Shown one piece after another: positions 44,953 to 52,830 of a stretch of 64,000 nt of DNA. Made by a program: the position numbers and the translations under genes. Below the pieces are notes generated by a model that was not told the DNA's origin, searched no databases, and saw only the letters and a list, made by a program, of their open reading frames with translations. Within the stretch, counting starts at the first letter, position 1, and every line of letters begins with the position of its first letter. The DNA is taken from positions 214,176-278,175 of the forward strand of contig JABARQ010000013.1 in assembly GCA_019186985.1 (NCBI GenBank), written 5' to 3'. This DNA comes from Prosthecobacter sp. (GTDB lineage: Bacteria > Verrucomicrobiota > Verrucomicrobiia > Verrucomicrobiales > Verrucomicrobiaceae).

Positions 44953-45639
44953 ATGAATCAGGATCCAACCCAGGATGTGTTCCAGCTGCCGGTGCCGGTG
45001 CGGGGTTTTTTCAACCTTCGTGTCCAGCTGCCGCCGAAGGATGATCCGCGCAGGGTCGGCCTGGTGTCAAAACGGCGCTCCGCCATGCTTTACAAGGTGG
45101 ATGACGGACGCGAAAGCCTGGCGGTGAAGGTCATCAACCGGCTGAAGTACAAGGACTTCGTCCGCATGTGCTGGAAGAACATCGCCCGGCGCGAGTATGA
45201 GTCGGCCCTGCTGCTTCAGGAGGCGGGCATCCGGGTGCCGCAGCCCAGGCGCTGGCTGCGGAACTGGAACCTGCTCTCCTGGGTCGATTCGATCTTTGTC
45301 GCGGACTTTCTGGACGGCCTGACCGGTGGCAACAGCTTCCTCCATGAACGTGAGGCGGCCGGAGGCAGGAGGGAGGTTTTTTTTGAAAAGTATGTTGGCG
45401 ACCTGGTGAGGATGCTGGATGCAGGGCTGCTGCACCTGGACGTGCATCCGGACAACGTGCTCTGGTCCGGGCATGAGGAGGACGCCCTGGTGTGGCTGGA
45501 CAATGACGTGATGCGTTTTCCCGCCTCGCAGAGGCCTCGCTGGCGGGACTGGCTGCTGGACAAGCATCAAGGCAAGGTTCGCCGCAAGGCCTCGCTGCTG
45601 ACGATGGAGGACGTGGAAAGGATCCGACGGCGGCTGTGA
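44953..45639 (+). CDS. LPS/Kdo-kinase-like protein
   Basis: 228 residues of the protein-kinase-like fold used by lipopolysaccharide core kinases (Kdo kinase, WaaP, InaA). Landmarks: Lys in SLAVKVINRLKYKDF (ATP-binding), a C-helix in ARREYESALLLQEAGI, the catalytic loop HLDVHPDNVLW (about residues 158-168) and the metal-binding DNDVM in place of DFG. It would phosphorylate core sugars on the inner face of the membrane. ATG 44953 is the first in frame. Its TGA abuts the TCA (reverse stop) of the convergent aminotransferase gene with no spacer. Kdo kinase is the likeliest but not certain specificity. Confidence 0.8.
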   Translation: MNQDPTQDVFQLPVPVRGFFNLRVQLPPKDDPRRVGLVSKRRSAMLYKVDDGRESLAVKVINRLKYKDFVRMCWKNIARREYESALLLQEAGIRVPQPRRWLRNWNLLSWVDSIFVADFLDGLTGGNSFLHEREAAGGRREVFFEKYVGDLVRMLDAGLLHLDVHPDNVLWSGHEEDALVWLDNDVMRFPASQRPRWRDWLLDKHQGKVRRKASLLTMEDVERIRRRL

Positions 45640-46797
45640 TCAGCCGGCGATGACGGCGCAGACGCGTTCGATGTCCTCGTCGCTGGAGGACGAGCAGGAG
45701 GGCAGGGAGAGGCAGTTTTCGAAAAGGTCCTCCGCCACCGGGCAGGGGAGCTTCACGGCGTCCTGATGTGCGGGTGAGAGATGGCCGGGCTGCCAGAGCG
45801 GACGGGCCTCGATGCGCGCCGCCTTCAGCCGGTCGCGAAGCTCGCGGGCGGTGCTGCCGAACGCTGCCGGGTCGACACGCACGGTGGTCAGCCAGCAGTT
45901 GCTGACGACGCCCTCGGCCTCGGCTTGAAACTGCAGCCCCGGCGTGCCGGCAAGACGCTTCCGGTAGATCGCGTGAATCTCGCGCCGACGCCGGACATGG
46001 CCCGCCAGCGCCTCCATCTGGGCGCAGCCGAAGGCGGCCTGGATGTTGGTGAGGCGGTAGTTGTAGCCGACTTCGTGATGGATGTATTCCTGCGGGTCGT
46101 CCTTGGCCTGAGTGGTGAGGTAGCGCGCCTTTTTGGCGTGGGTTTCGTCGTTGGTGACGATCATGCCGCCGCCGCCGGTGGTGATGATCTTGTTGCCGTT
46201 GAAGCTGTAGCAGCCAAGGTGGCCGATGCCGCCGACGGGGCGTCCTCGATGCAGGCTGCCCAGGCTTTCCGTGGCGTCCTCGATGACGGTCAGGTTGAAT
46301 TCAGCGGCCAGGGCCATGAGGGAATCCATGTCCACGGGGTGGCCGAGGATGTGCACGGGTATGATGGCCGAGACCCTGCGTCCCGTGGTTCGGTTGAAAA
46401 CGCCGTCCGCCCGGCATTCGCAGCCGGTGGTCAGGAAGGATTTCACCTGGCTGACATCCATCTGCCAGTGCACGGGTTCGGCATCCACCAGCACCGGCAC
46501 GGCGTTGGCATAACGGATCGCGTTGACAGGGGCGATGAAGGTCATCGACGAGACCAGCACCTCGTCTCCGGGCCGGACTCCGGCGACCAGCATGGAGACG
46601 TGCAGCGCGGCGGTGCCGCAGTTGGTGGCCACGGCGTGCCGGGTGCCGGCAGCCCCGGCCAGGTCGTTTTCAAAACGCGTCACATAGGAACCCACGGAGG
46701 ACACCCAGCCGGTGTCGAGGCAGTCCTTGATGTAGGTCCATTCGTTGCCCGCCAGATGGGGCACGCTCAGCGGAATGAAGGCGGGCTCAGACGACAT
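45640..46797 (-). CDS. LegC-family sugar aminotransferase (DegT/DnrJ/EryC1/StrS)
   Basis: 385 residues; PLP-dependent aminotransferase that would add the 4-amino group to a 4-keto-6-deoxy nucleotide sugar. The PLP lysine lies in SFNGNKIITTGGGG (K203), and the stretches WTYIKDCLDTGWVSSVGSYV near the N-terminus and YIHHEVGYNYRLTNIQAAFG are characteristic of the LegC subgroup. ATG 46797 was chosen because the family starts this way; the frame is open further upstream into the dehydratase gene. The start overlaps the end of the dehydratase gene by 11 bp, typical of tight operon coupling. Pathway assignment to legionaminic acid rests on the two neighbours. Confidence 0.85.
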   Translation of the reverse strand: MSSEPAFIPLSVPHLAGNEWTYIKDCLDTGWVSSVGSYVTRFENDLAGAAGTRHAVATNCGTAALHVSMLVAGVRPGDEVLVSSMTFIAPVNAIRYANAVPVLVDAEPVHWQMDVSQVKSFLTTGCECRADGVFNRTTGRRVSAIIPVHILGHPVDMDSLMALAAEFNLTVIEDATESLGSLHRGRPVGGIGHLGCYSFNGNKIITTGGGGMIVTNDETHAKKARYLTTQAKDDPQEYIHHEVGYNYRLTNIQAAFGCAQMEALAGHVRRRREIHAIYRKRLAGTPGLQFQAEAEGVVSNCWLTTVRVDPAAFGSTARELRDRLKAARIEARPLWQPGHLSPAHQDAVKLPCPVAEDLFENCLSLPSCSSSSDEDIERVCAVIAG

Positions 46798-47773
46798 AGC
46801 CTTTGGCCTGGTAGTGTTGGGCGTTTTCCTGCATCCAGGCGATGGTCTTTTCCAGGCCCTCCTCAAGGCCGACGCGCGGGGTCCAGCCGGTCAGGGCCTG
46901 GGCCTTTTTGTTGCAGGCCAGCAGGCGTTCGACCTCGCTCTTGCCGGGGCGCAGGCGCTCCTGTTCACAAAGGATTTCGACCTCCTTGCCGCACATCCTG
47001 CCGATGAGCAGGGCGAGGTCGCCGACGCTGATTTCGCGGCCCGAACCAAAGTTGATGGTCTGGCCTGCGGCCTCCGGGGCGAGGGCGGCGGCGCAGAAGC
47101 CCTCGACCGTGTTCTGGACGAAGTTGAGGTCGCGGGTGGGGCTGACGGCGCCGAGGCGGACCTCGTTTCCACGCAGGCACTGGCTGATGATGGTGGGGAT
47201 CACCGCGCGCATGCTCTGGCGGGGGCCGAAGGTGTTGAAGGGGCGCACCGTCACGACCTCCAGCTCAAAGGATGCGGCAAAGGCCTCGGCCATCTTGTCC
47301 GCGCCGATCTTGGAGGCGGAGTAGGGGGACTGGCCCTGCAGGGGATGCTCCTCCGTGATGGGCACGAAGAGGGCGGTGCCGTAGACTTCGCTGGTGGAGG
47401 TGTGGAGCACACGCCGGGCGCCTTCGTCGAGGGCTGCCTGCAGCACGTTGAGGGTGCCCTCGATGTTGGCCCGCACATAGCTGCGCGGCGCCTGGTAGGA
47501 GTAGGGGATGGCGATCAGAGCGCCGAGGTGAAAGACGAGGTCGCGGCCTTTCACGCCGGCCCGGACGCTGTCGCGGTCCGTGATGTCTCCGGCGAGGACT
47601 TCCATGTCCCCGGCCAGGCTGCTGTGGTCCAGCCAGCCGCGCTTGCCAAGGGCGTTGTAATGGACCATGGCGCGAACATCGGCCCCTTCGCGGACGAGGT
47701 GCTCCGCCAGGTGGCTGCCAATGAAGCCGCCGGCTCCGGTGACGAGGACTTTTTGACCGTCGAATGATCCCAT
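46787..47773 (-). CDS. NAD-dependent 4,6-dehydratase (LegB-like SDR)
   Basis: 328 residues of the extended short-chain dehydrogenase family. The NAD(P) motif is GAGGFIGSH (residues 13-21), the active-site Ser/Thr region is STSEVYG (126-132) and the catalytic pair is YSASK (151-155). In the legionaminic acid route the LegB enzyme converts GDP-GlcNAc to a 4-keto-6-deoxy sugar, and the SEVYG-plus-YSASK layout fits this family. The gene is 21 bp downstream of the nucleotidyltransferase and overlaps the aminotransferase start, so the three proteins probably act in sequence. UDP-sugar or GDP-sugar specificity cannot be read off here. Confidence 0.85.
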   Translation of the reverse strand: MGSFDGQKVLVTGAGGFIGSHLAEHLVREGADVRAMVHYNALGKRGWLDHSSLAGDMEVLAGDITDRDSVRAGVKGRDLVFHLGALIAIPYSYQAPRSYVRANIEGTLNVLQAALDEGARRVLHTSTSEVYGTALFVPITEEHPLQGQSPYSASKIGADKMAEAFAASFELEVVTVRPFNTFGPRQSMRAVIPTIISQCLRGNEVRLGAVSPTRDLNFVQNTVEGFCAAALAPEAAGQTINFGSGREISVGDLALLIGRMCGKEVEILCEQERLRPGKSEVERLLACNKKAQALTGWTPRVGLEEGLEKTIAWMQENAQHYQAKGYVV

Positions 47774-47793
47774 AAATAAAAGTTGGTTGGCTG

Positions 47794-48840
47794 CTACTGG
47801 GCGCCTCCGCGCGCCTGCTTCAGCTGCTCACGCTGGCCCACGTCGATCCATTCGTCCAGGATTTCGAAGGCGCCGACCCTGCCGCCGCCGCGTACCTCCT
47901 CGTCAAAGAGCTCGGTGATCGGGAAGAACCTGCGGGGCACGCGTGCGATGATCTCCGGGGAGAGGATGTAGATGCCGGCGTTGATGAGCTGGGAGACCGT
48001 CGGCTTCTCGACGATGCTGGTCACGCACTGGTCCTGGACTTCCAGGCAACCAAACGGAATCTCATGGGCATAGCTGCGAACACCGATGGTGGCCGTGAAC
48101 CCGCCGTCCTGATGAAAGTCGAAAAGTCGCGCCACATCCACCTGGGTCACGAGGTCGCCGTTGCAGACAAAGACGGGATGTCCGGGTGCCTCGGGGAGCA
48201 GGGAGAGGGAGCCGCCTGTGCCAAGCGGCTGGTCGGGGCTTTCGCGGAGGTAGCTGATGCTGCAGCCAAAGCGGGAGCCGTCGCCGAAATGATCCTCGAT
48301 GATGCCGGCCAGGTAGTTGGTGGAGATGAAGATGCGGCGGATGCCGTTGCCGACGAGATGAAGCACCAGCCGTTCCAGGATCGGACGTCCGGCGACCTTC
48401 AGCATGGGCTTGGGGGTGTCTTTCGTCAGTTCGCCCAGCCGGGTGCCCTTGCCTCCGGCCATGATGACCGCCCAGTTGGGCCGGGGCCTGGCGCCGAGCA
48501 CTTCATGCAGCAGGTGCAGTCCCTTGAGGCGGCCCGCCTTGTCGAGGATGGGGATCTGATTCAACTGCCTGGCCTGCATGAGGTCGATGACCTCCACCCT
48601 GCCGGCGTCATCCGGCACGCTGGTGAACTGCTTTTTTGCGAAGGGCTCCACGCAGTCATCCAGCGTCGCTCCCTTGAGCAGGGCGCGGCGGATGTCGCCG
48701 TCGGTGATGGTGCCGAGGAGATGCTGCCCTTCATCGACCATGAGGCAGATGCCCTCCCCGCCCTTGTCGATGACTTCCAGGGCGTTCCGGATCGTGCCTG
48801 AGGGTGGCAGGCAGAGATTCGAGAAGGGCTGGGGATTCAT
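47794..48840 (-). CDS. CBS-domain sugar nucleotidyltransferase (PtmE/glucosamine-1-phosphate guanylyltransferase-like)
   Basis: 348 residues from ATG 48840. Two CBS domains (about residues 10-116, containing GTITDGDIRRALLKGATLDD) precede a nucleotidyltransferase domain with the signature MAGGKGTRLG (127-136) and the sugar-site motif TPKPMLKVAGRP. This CBS-plus-NTP-transferase layout is that of the enzyme that makes GDP-glucosamine in GDP-based legionaminic acid synthesis. Frames continue upstream but the CBS domain starts right after ATG 48840. As first gene of a three-gene operon it would supply the substrate for the dehydratase. CBS domains often bind adenine nucleotides and may regulate it. 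Confidence 0.82.
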   Translation of the reverse strand: MNPQPFSNLCLPPSGTIRNALEVIDKGGEGICLMVDEGQHLLGTITDGDIRRALLKGATLDDCVEPFAKKQFTSVPDDAGRVEVIDLMQARQLNQIPILDKAGRLKGLHLLHEVLGARPRPNWAVIMAGGKGTRLGELTKDTPKPMLKVAGRPILERLVLHLVGNGIRRIFISTNYLAGIIEDHFGDGSRFGCSISYLRESPDQPLGTGGSLSLLPEAPGHPVFVCNGDLVTQVDVARLFDFHQDGGFTATIGVRSYAHEIPFGCLEVQDQCVTSIVEKPTVSQLINAGIYILSPEIIARVPRRFFPITELFDEEVRGGGRVGAFEILDEWIDVGQREQLKQARGGAQ

Positions 48841-49011
48841 GGGGATCAGGTGGGCTGCCGCCATGGCTGTGGCGCCTGCAGGCATGTCTTTTGCGCTCGA
48901 TGGCACTTTGGCAACCCGGAAGTTTCAGGGCCGGGCCTGGGCGAGGCTGAAATTGTCCGCACGCGGCACTCGCGGAACGGCGCTGTTCATGCTCCTTTGG
49001 CTGCACGGTTC

Positions 49012-49683
49012 ATGATCTCCAGCCTGCGCCATCTCCGCTCCCTTTCCCTGCTGTTCCTGGCCCTTCTCGGAGCCGGCTGCATCAACACGACGCCCTATTA
49101 CACGGGAAGGAGTCCGGGCGGTGGCTATTATGTGAGCATGGCGGCGCCGAGCTGGGAGTTCGCCCCCTGGGGGCTGGTGAAGATGCCGCGGCCAAGGCTT
49201 CCGCAGTTCAGGTCGCCCTGGGGCGGAGATGGTTCCTACTGGGAGGGGGATGGAGTGCCTGGCAAACCCCGCATCCACATCGACATTGGTGATCAGATGG
49301 CCTATTTTTACAAGGGTGAGCGGCAGGTGGGTGCTTCGCCTGTCTGCACAGGATCGCCGGAATTTCCCACGCCCAGGGGCAGCTTCCGGGTCATGGAAAA
49401 GGATCATGACCACCTATCCTCGATCTACGGCGACTACATCGATGCGAACGGCAACATCGTGAAGACACAGGTCGACAACCGCAAGGATCCGCGCCCGCCC
49501 GGCACGCGTTTTGACGGTGCCAAGATGCACTGGTTCCTGCGGGTGACCGGGGCGGTGGGCATGCATGAGGGCTACCTGCCTGGCTACGCGGATTCCCATG
49601 GCTGCATCCGCCTGCCATCGCACATGGCGAGGAGGTTTTATGAAAACGCGCCGGTGGGCACGCCGGTGAAGATCACGGAGTGA
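49012..49683 (+). CDS. L,D-transpeptidase (YkuD) lipoprotein
   Basis: 223 residues from ATG 49012. A lipoprotein signal ends in LLGAGC (lipobox; Cys23), so the protein should be lipid-anchored in the envelope. The YkuD domain starts at HIDIGDQMAYFYKGERQVG and ends with the catalytic motif HGCIRLP (Cys near residue 198), with the preceding His in GMHEG. Such enzymes make 3-3 crosslinks in peptidoglycan or attach proteins to it. A longer frame runs upstream to 48850, but the lipobox fixes this start. The gene overlaps the convergent gspK by 11 bp. Confidence 0.9.
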   Translation: MISSLRHLRSLSLLFLALLGAGCINTTPYYTGRSPGGGYYVSMAAPSWEFAPWGLVKMPRPRLPQFRSPWGGDGSYWEGDGVPGKPRIHIDIGDQMAYFYKGERQVGASPVCTGSPEFPTPRGSFRVMEKDHDHLSSIYGDYIDANGNIVKTQVDNRKDPRPPGTRFDGAKMHWFLRVTGAVGMHEGYLPGYADSHGCIRLPSHMARRFYENAPVGTPVKITE

Positions 49684-50629
49684 CGCGGGTCTTGTCGGCG
49701 GGAATGCCTTCGCTCATGTGAAGGATGGCCGTGGCGCCCTGGCCGATGGCACCACGGACCACGGCGGAGATTTCCCGATCCAGATCGCCCACCCGGACCC
49801 GGACGACGAGGCGCTTGGTGGTGCTCCTGACGGTGAGGATGCTGGAGAGCGCCTGGGCGTAGGTGCTTGGAATGCCGAGCACCTGAAGGGCGTTGGCAAG
49901 GTCGGGCATGGGGGCGTCATCCTCCGTGTTGAGCAGGCCGTCGCGTCCCAGGCGGTTGGTGCGCAGAAGCTGGGCCAGCCGCAGTTGTGCGCCGGTGATG
50001 GCGGAGACGATCTCGGGCCTGGCCTCATTGACGTCCAGGACGCCGCTGGCATAGACGCTGAACCAGGTGCGCCACTGGGGGTTGGCTTGTTCAACCAGCT
50101 CCATGCCACGCACCATGCTCATTTCCTCGATCGACCGGAACGGACGGTTGAAGGGCATGCCGTTGAGCCCGTAGGCCTTGCTTTCCGCTCCCTTGATGCG
50201 GGCGAAGTCATCGGCGTCCACCCAGTCGATGAGGCAGTCGATCACGGCATCCGCCTGGGCCAGCGACAGCCCCCAGGTGCGGAAGATCCTGCGGAAGGTG
50301 TCACGATCCTCCCGTTGAAGAAGGATGTTGGGATTGATGAGGCCGTCCTCGCCCGTCATCTCCACCTCATAGCGCTCGTCCTCGGAAACCTGGCGGCGGA
50401 GAAGCGGGTCATCCGGCTTGATGTCCGGATTCATGGCGATGGCCAGGGCGCCTTCCGCGAGCATTCGCGCGCGAAATACCTGCCGTTTGGCGGCGGCGGC
50501 GTCCAGGTCCTGGGTCAGCAGCAGGGCGCTGGCGGCCACCAGTCCCATCAGCAGCGCGATGACCCAGAGCACGGCCAGCAGGGCGGCGCCGGAGCGGCGT
50601 TGGTCAAGGATGGGCCGGGTGGAATTCAC
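49673..50629 (-). CDS. gspK: Type II secretion minor pseudopilin GspK-like
   Basis: 318 residues. The N-terminus RRSGAALLAVLWVIALLMG is a pseudopilin helix lacking the +5 Glu, which is the GspK hallmark, and the large head contains the double helical lobe (DAVIDCLIDWVDADDFAR, then RSIEEMSMVRGM) seen in GspK proteins. It would cap the pseudopilus tip with GspI and GspJ. The ATG overlaps the gspJ stop in ATGA (50626-50629), typical of this operon. The C-terminus overlaps the convergent transpeptidase gene. Confidence 0.85.
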   Translation of the reverse strand: MNSTRPILDQRRSGAALLAVLWVIALLMGLVAASALLLTQDLDAAAAKRQVFRARMLAEGALAIAMNPDIKPDDPLLRRQVSEDERYEVEMTGEDGLINPNILLQREDRDTFRRIFRTWGLSLAQADAVIDCLIDWVDADDFARIKGAESKAYGLNGMPFNRPFRSIEEMSMVRGMELVEQANPQWRTWFSVYASGVLDVNEARPEIVSAITGAQLRLAQLLRTNRLGRDGLLNTEDDAPMPDLANALQVLGIPSTYAQALSSILTVRSTTKRLVVRVRVGDLDREISAVVRGAIGQGATAILHMSEGIPADKTRVTP

Positions 50630-51417
50630 TGCTGTGGAACGGGGCTGGGAACCTGGTCAGCGATGCCGGGATTCGCGCCGGGGACGGCGGGAGTGCCATC
50701 TGGATTCAGGGGCACGGTGCCGGGTGCCATGCCCGGACCGGTCCCCTGGATGGCGTTGGGGATGATCGGAGGGATCCAGAACACCGAGCGGGATTGGAAG
50801 CCGTCGTCGAGCTGGAGGTTCATCTCCGCCAGGATGGGACGCCGTGCCTGCTTCCAGTTGTTCTCCCAGCGGTTGGTGGCCGAGTCGTAGAACTTCCATT
50901 CAAAGTGGCTGACGTTGTCGAGCAGCGGCAGCGTGATCTGGTCGCGGCTGTATCGGACGCTTTGATTGCTGCGCACTGACTGGGTCTGCTTCTTGTCGAG
51001 CACGCGCAGCATGACCCTGAGGTAGCCGCCCGGGCGTTCTTCGGCATAAACATCCATGCTGGTGTCAGGCGCCAGGGACAGTCCTGGTGTGAAGGAGGTG
51101 CCGCCGTTGACGATGTTCAGGGTGGGCACGTAGGTGCTGCCTTTCTGCTTCACGGCCAGGCGTACTTCCGCCTCGCCCGGCAGGGTGCGGAAGGAGCGCC
51201 TCATGAATTCGATGAAGTTCTGCCGGACCATCGAGCGGTCCTGGGCCAGGGAGATGCTGTCCGCCAGCTCCAGGGTGGACTGTGCGATGGAATAGACGCC
51301 GCCGATGAGCAGGACGAACATGGAGAGCGCCACGATCATCTCCAGCAAGGTGAAGCCGGACGAGCCGGTCTTGCGTCGGCTTTCACGGCCTGAGATGCTG
51401 GTGAGGTTGAGGTTCAT
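50626..51417 (-). CDS. gspJ: Type II secretion minor pseudopilin GspJ-like
   Basis: 263 residues. The prepilin cleavage motif is SSGFTLLEMIVAL near residues 18-30, with Gly at -1 and Glu at +5, followed by a single hydrophobic helix. The head ends in a proline-rich tail (PAVPGANPGIADQVPSPVPQ) that other GspJ proteins lack, possibly disordered. It is the third minor pseudopilin of the operon: its start is 3 bp after the gspI stop, and gspK overlaps its end by 4 bp. Confidence 0.8.
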   Translation of the reverse strand: MNLNLTSISGRESRRKTGSSGFTLLEMIVALSMFVLLIGGVYSIAQSTLELADSISLAQDRSMVRQNFIEFMRRSFRTLPGEAEVRLAVKQKGSTYVPTLNIVNGGTSFTPGLSLAPDTSMDVYAEERPGGYLRVMLRVLDKKQTQSVRSNQSVRYSRDQITLPLLDNVSHFEWKFYDSATNRWENNWKQARRPILAEMNLQLDDGFQSRSVFWIPPIIPNAIQGTGPGMAPGTVPLNPDGTPAVPGANPGIADQVPSPVPQQ

Positions 51418-51420
51418 GCT

Positions 51421-51822
51421 TCAGTTCACCGGCAGGAAGGCGCCGGCGTAGCGCAGGGTCTCTGCGGAGATTTCCGCTGGACCACCGCCGTCGTTCCAGC
51501 GGGCGATGGCCTTGATGAGAAAAGTGTCCTGAAGAAAGCGCCCGTCCTTGTTCTTCAGGTCCTTCACCTGCTCGATGACGACACGGTAGGCGACGCCGTC
51601 AGGTCCGGGCTTGATGGCCTGCTCCAGCTCGCGGATCTGCGGCATCTTGCCATATTCATCAATGAGCGATTCGAGGGTCTGCTCCACCTCGATCAGCCTC
51701 TGCGAGTCGGTGGCGGTGTCGGCCACCTTGTTGATCGTGCCGACCAGGGCGACGACGGCGAGGGAGAAGACGGCGAGCGCCATCACCACTTCCAGGAGGG
51801 TCATTCCAGAGTTTCGTTTCAT
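51421..51822 (-). CDS. gspI: Type II secretion minor pseudopilin GspI-like
   Basis: 133 residues. The N-terminus MKRNSGMTLLEVVMALAVFS has Gly at -1 of the cleavage site and the short leader typical of GspI. It overlaps gspH by 4 bp (ATGA at 51819-51822), and gspJ starts 3 bp beyond its stop. It would form the pseudopilus tip complex with GspJ and GspK. Confidence 0.82.
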   Translation of the reverse strand: MKRNSGMTLLEVVMALAVFSLAVVALVGTINKVADTATDSQRLIEVEQTLESLIDEYGKMPQIRELEQAIKPGPDGVAYRVVIEQVKDLKNKDGRFLQDTFLIKAIARWNDGGGPAEISAETLRYAGAFLPVN

Positions 51823-52283
51823 CGGACGATGCCTCCTGTCAGGGCGTGGAACTTCACCTCGCGAAAGCCGTCTTCGTTTTCAAAGCGGACCATGAGCGGC
51901 TCGCAGATGCCCTGTTCGCCGAATCGCCAGATCTGCCCCTCCGCCTTTTCCCAGCCCTTGCCACCCCAGCGCCGGATGAAGACCTTGATGTCCTTGCCGT
52001 GCGAGTAGGTGCCCAGCCCGTCTGGCGCGCCTCCGAAAACCCCGAAGCTTTCCTTGTCGAAGCCGATGATCATGCCGCGGTGCTGAAGGACGGCGGTGTT
52101 CATGGCGAACTTGGCCATCTGGCCGAGCTTCTGCTCGGGTTCCTCCAGGGGGTCCACCTGCTCAAAGTAGGCGAAGCTGCCGACGCCGACGCCGATGACC
52201 ATCACCATGACGCTCATCACCAGGATCAGCTCCAGGAGGGTGAAGGCGGCACGGGAGGGAGCGCTGGTGAGTGGAAGTTTCAT
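51819..52283 (-). CDS. gspH: Type II secretion minor pseudopilin GspH-like
   Basis: 154 residues. The cleavage region is SRAAFTLLELILVMS, so Ala and not Gly stands at -1; this is common in pseudopilins of this phylum but unusual elsewhere. The hydrophobic helix is followed by a small beta-rich head (KLGQMAKFAMNTAVLQHRGM, then LMVRFENEDGFREVKFH). Its order between gspG and gspI supports the assignment, since sequence alone is weak for GspH. Confidence 0.78.
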   Translation of the reverse strand: MKLPLTSAPSRAAFTLLELILVMSVMVMVIGVGVGSFAYFEQVDPLEEPEQKLGQMAKFAMNTAVLQHRGMIIGFDKESFGVFGGAPDGLGTYSHGKDIKVFIRRWGGKGWEKAEGQIWRFGEQGICEPLMVRFENEDGFREVKFHALTGGIVR

Positions 52284-52330
52284 GGCTCATGCGCGCTCCG
52301 CCGCAGGCAGGCAGGCGGGGGAGGACCGCC

Positions 52331-52747
52331 TCAGAACACGTCATCGTCCGTGCCCTCGCGCTTGTCAGCGCCGGCGGAGTACAGGTCGTAGGCCTTGCCG
52401 TCCCTGCCCGGGCTTTTGTAGATGTATTTGTTATCCCAGGGATCGACGATGCCGTTGGGCTCGATGAAGGGCTTCTTCACGGGCACGTTGGCGGGCGGCT
52501 TGACCAGGGCGTCGAGATTGGGCGGCAGGTTGCGGTTGTTGACCTTGTACATCTTGATCGCCGTGGAGACGGTGCCGATCTGGGCGCGGGCGGCGGTGAT
52601 CTTGGCCTGCTCGTCGAAATCGCCCAGGGTGGAGGCGCCGATGGCGATGAGGATGGCGATGATGGCCAGCACCAGGATCATCTCCATGAGGGTGAAGGCG
52701 GCACGGAGGCTGCGCACGGCGCGTTTTGGGGCGGATTGGATTTTCAT
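52331..52747 (-). CDS. gspG: Type II secretion major pseudopilin GspG
   Basis: 138 residues. It has the prepilin cleavage motif AAFTLMEMILVLAIIA (Ala at -1, Glu at +5) and the GspG signature at the C-terminus: DPWDNKYIYKSPG and YDLYSAGADKREGTDDDV, the calcium-binding end of major pseudopilins. It should form the main shaft of the pseudopilus. It lies 83 bp after gspF and 47 bp before gspH, all on the same strand. Confidence 0.92.
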   Translation of the reverse strand: MKIQSAPKRAVRSLRAAFTLMEMILVLAIIAILIAIGASTLGDFDEQAKITAARAQIGTVSTAIKMYKVNNRNLPPNLDALVKPPANVPVKKPFIEPNGIVDPWDNKYIYKSPGRDGKAYDLYSAGADKREGTDDDVF

Positions 52748-52830
52748 GGGTGTCGGATGGATCTGGCGGAGATTGGAGCTTGAAAGCTGGCAGATTGTTC
52801 GGAAGTCGTCATCCAGGAAATCAGGCTGGC

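Noticed and set aside
45781..47007. Plus-strand frame of 408 codons over the aminotransferase and dehydratase
   Set aside because: Antisense shadow; both minus-strand genes carry intact catalytic motifs.
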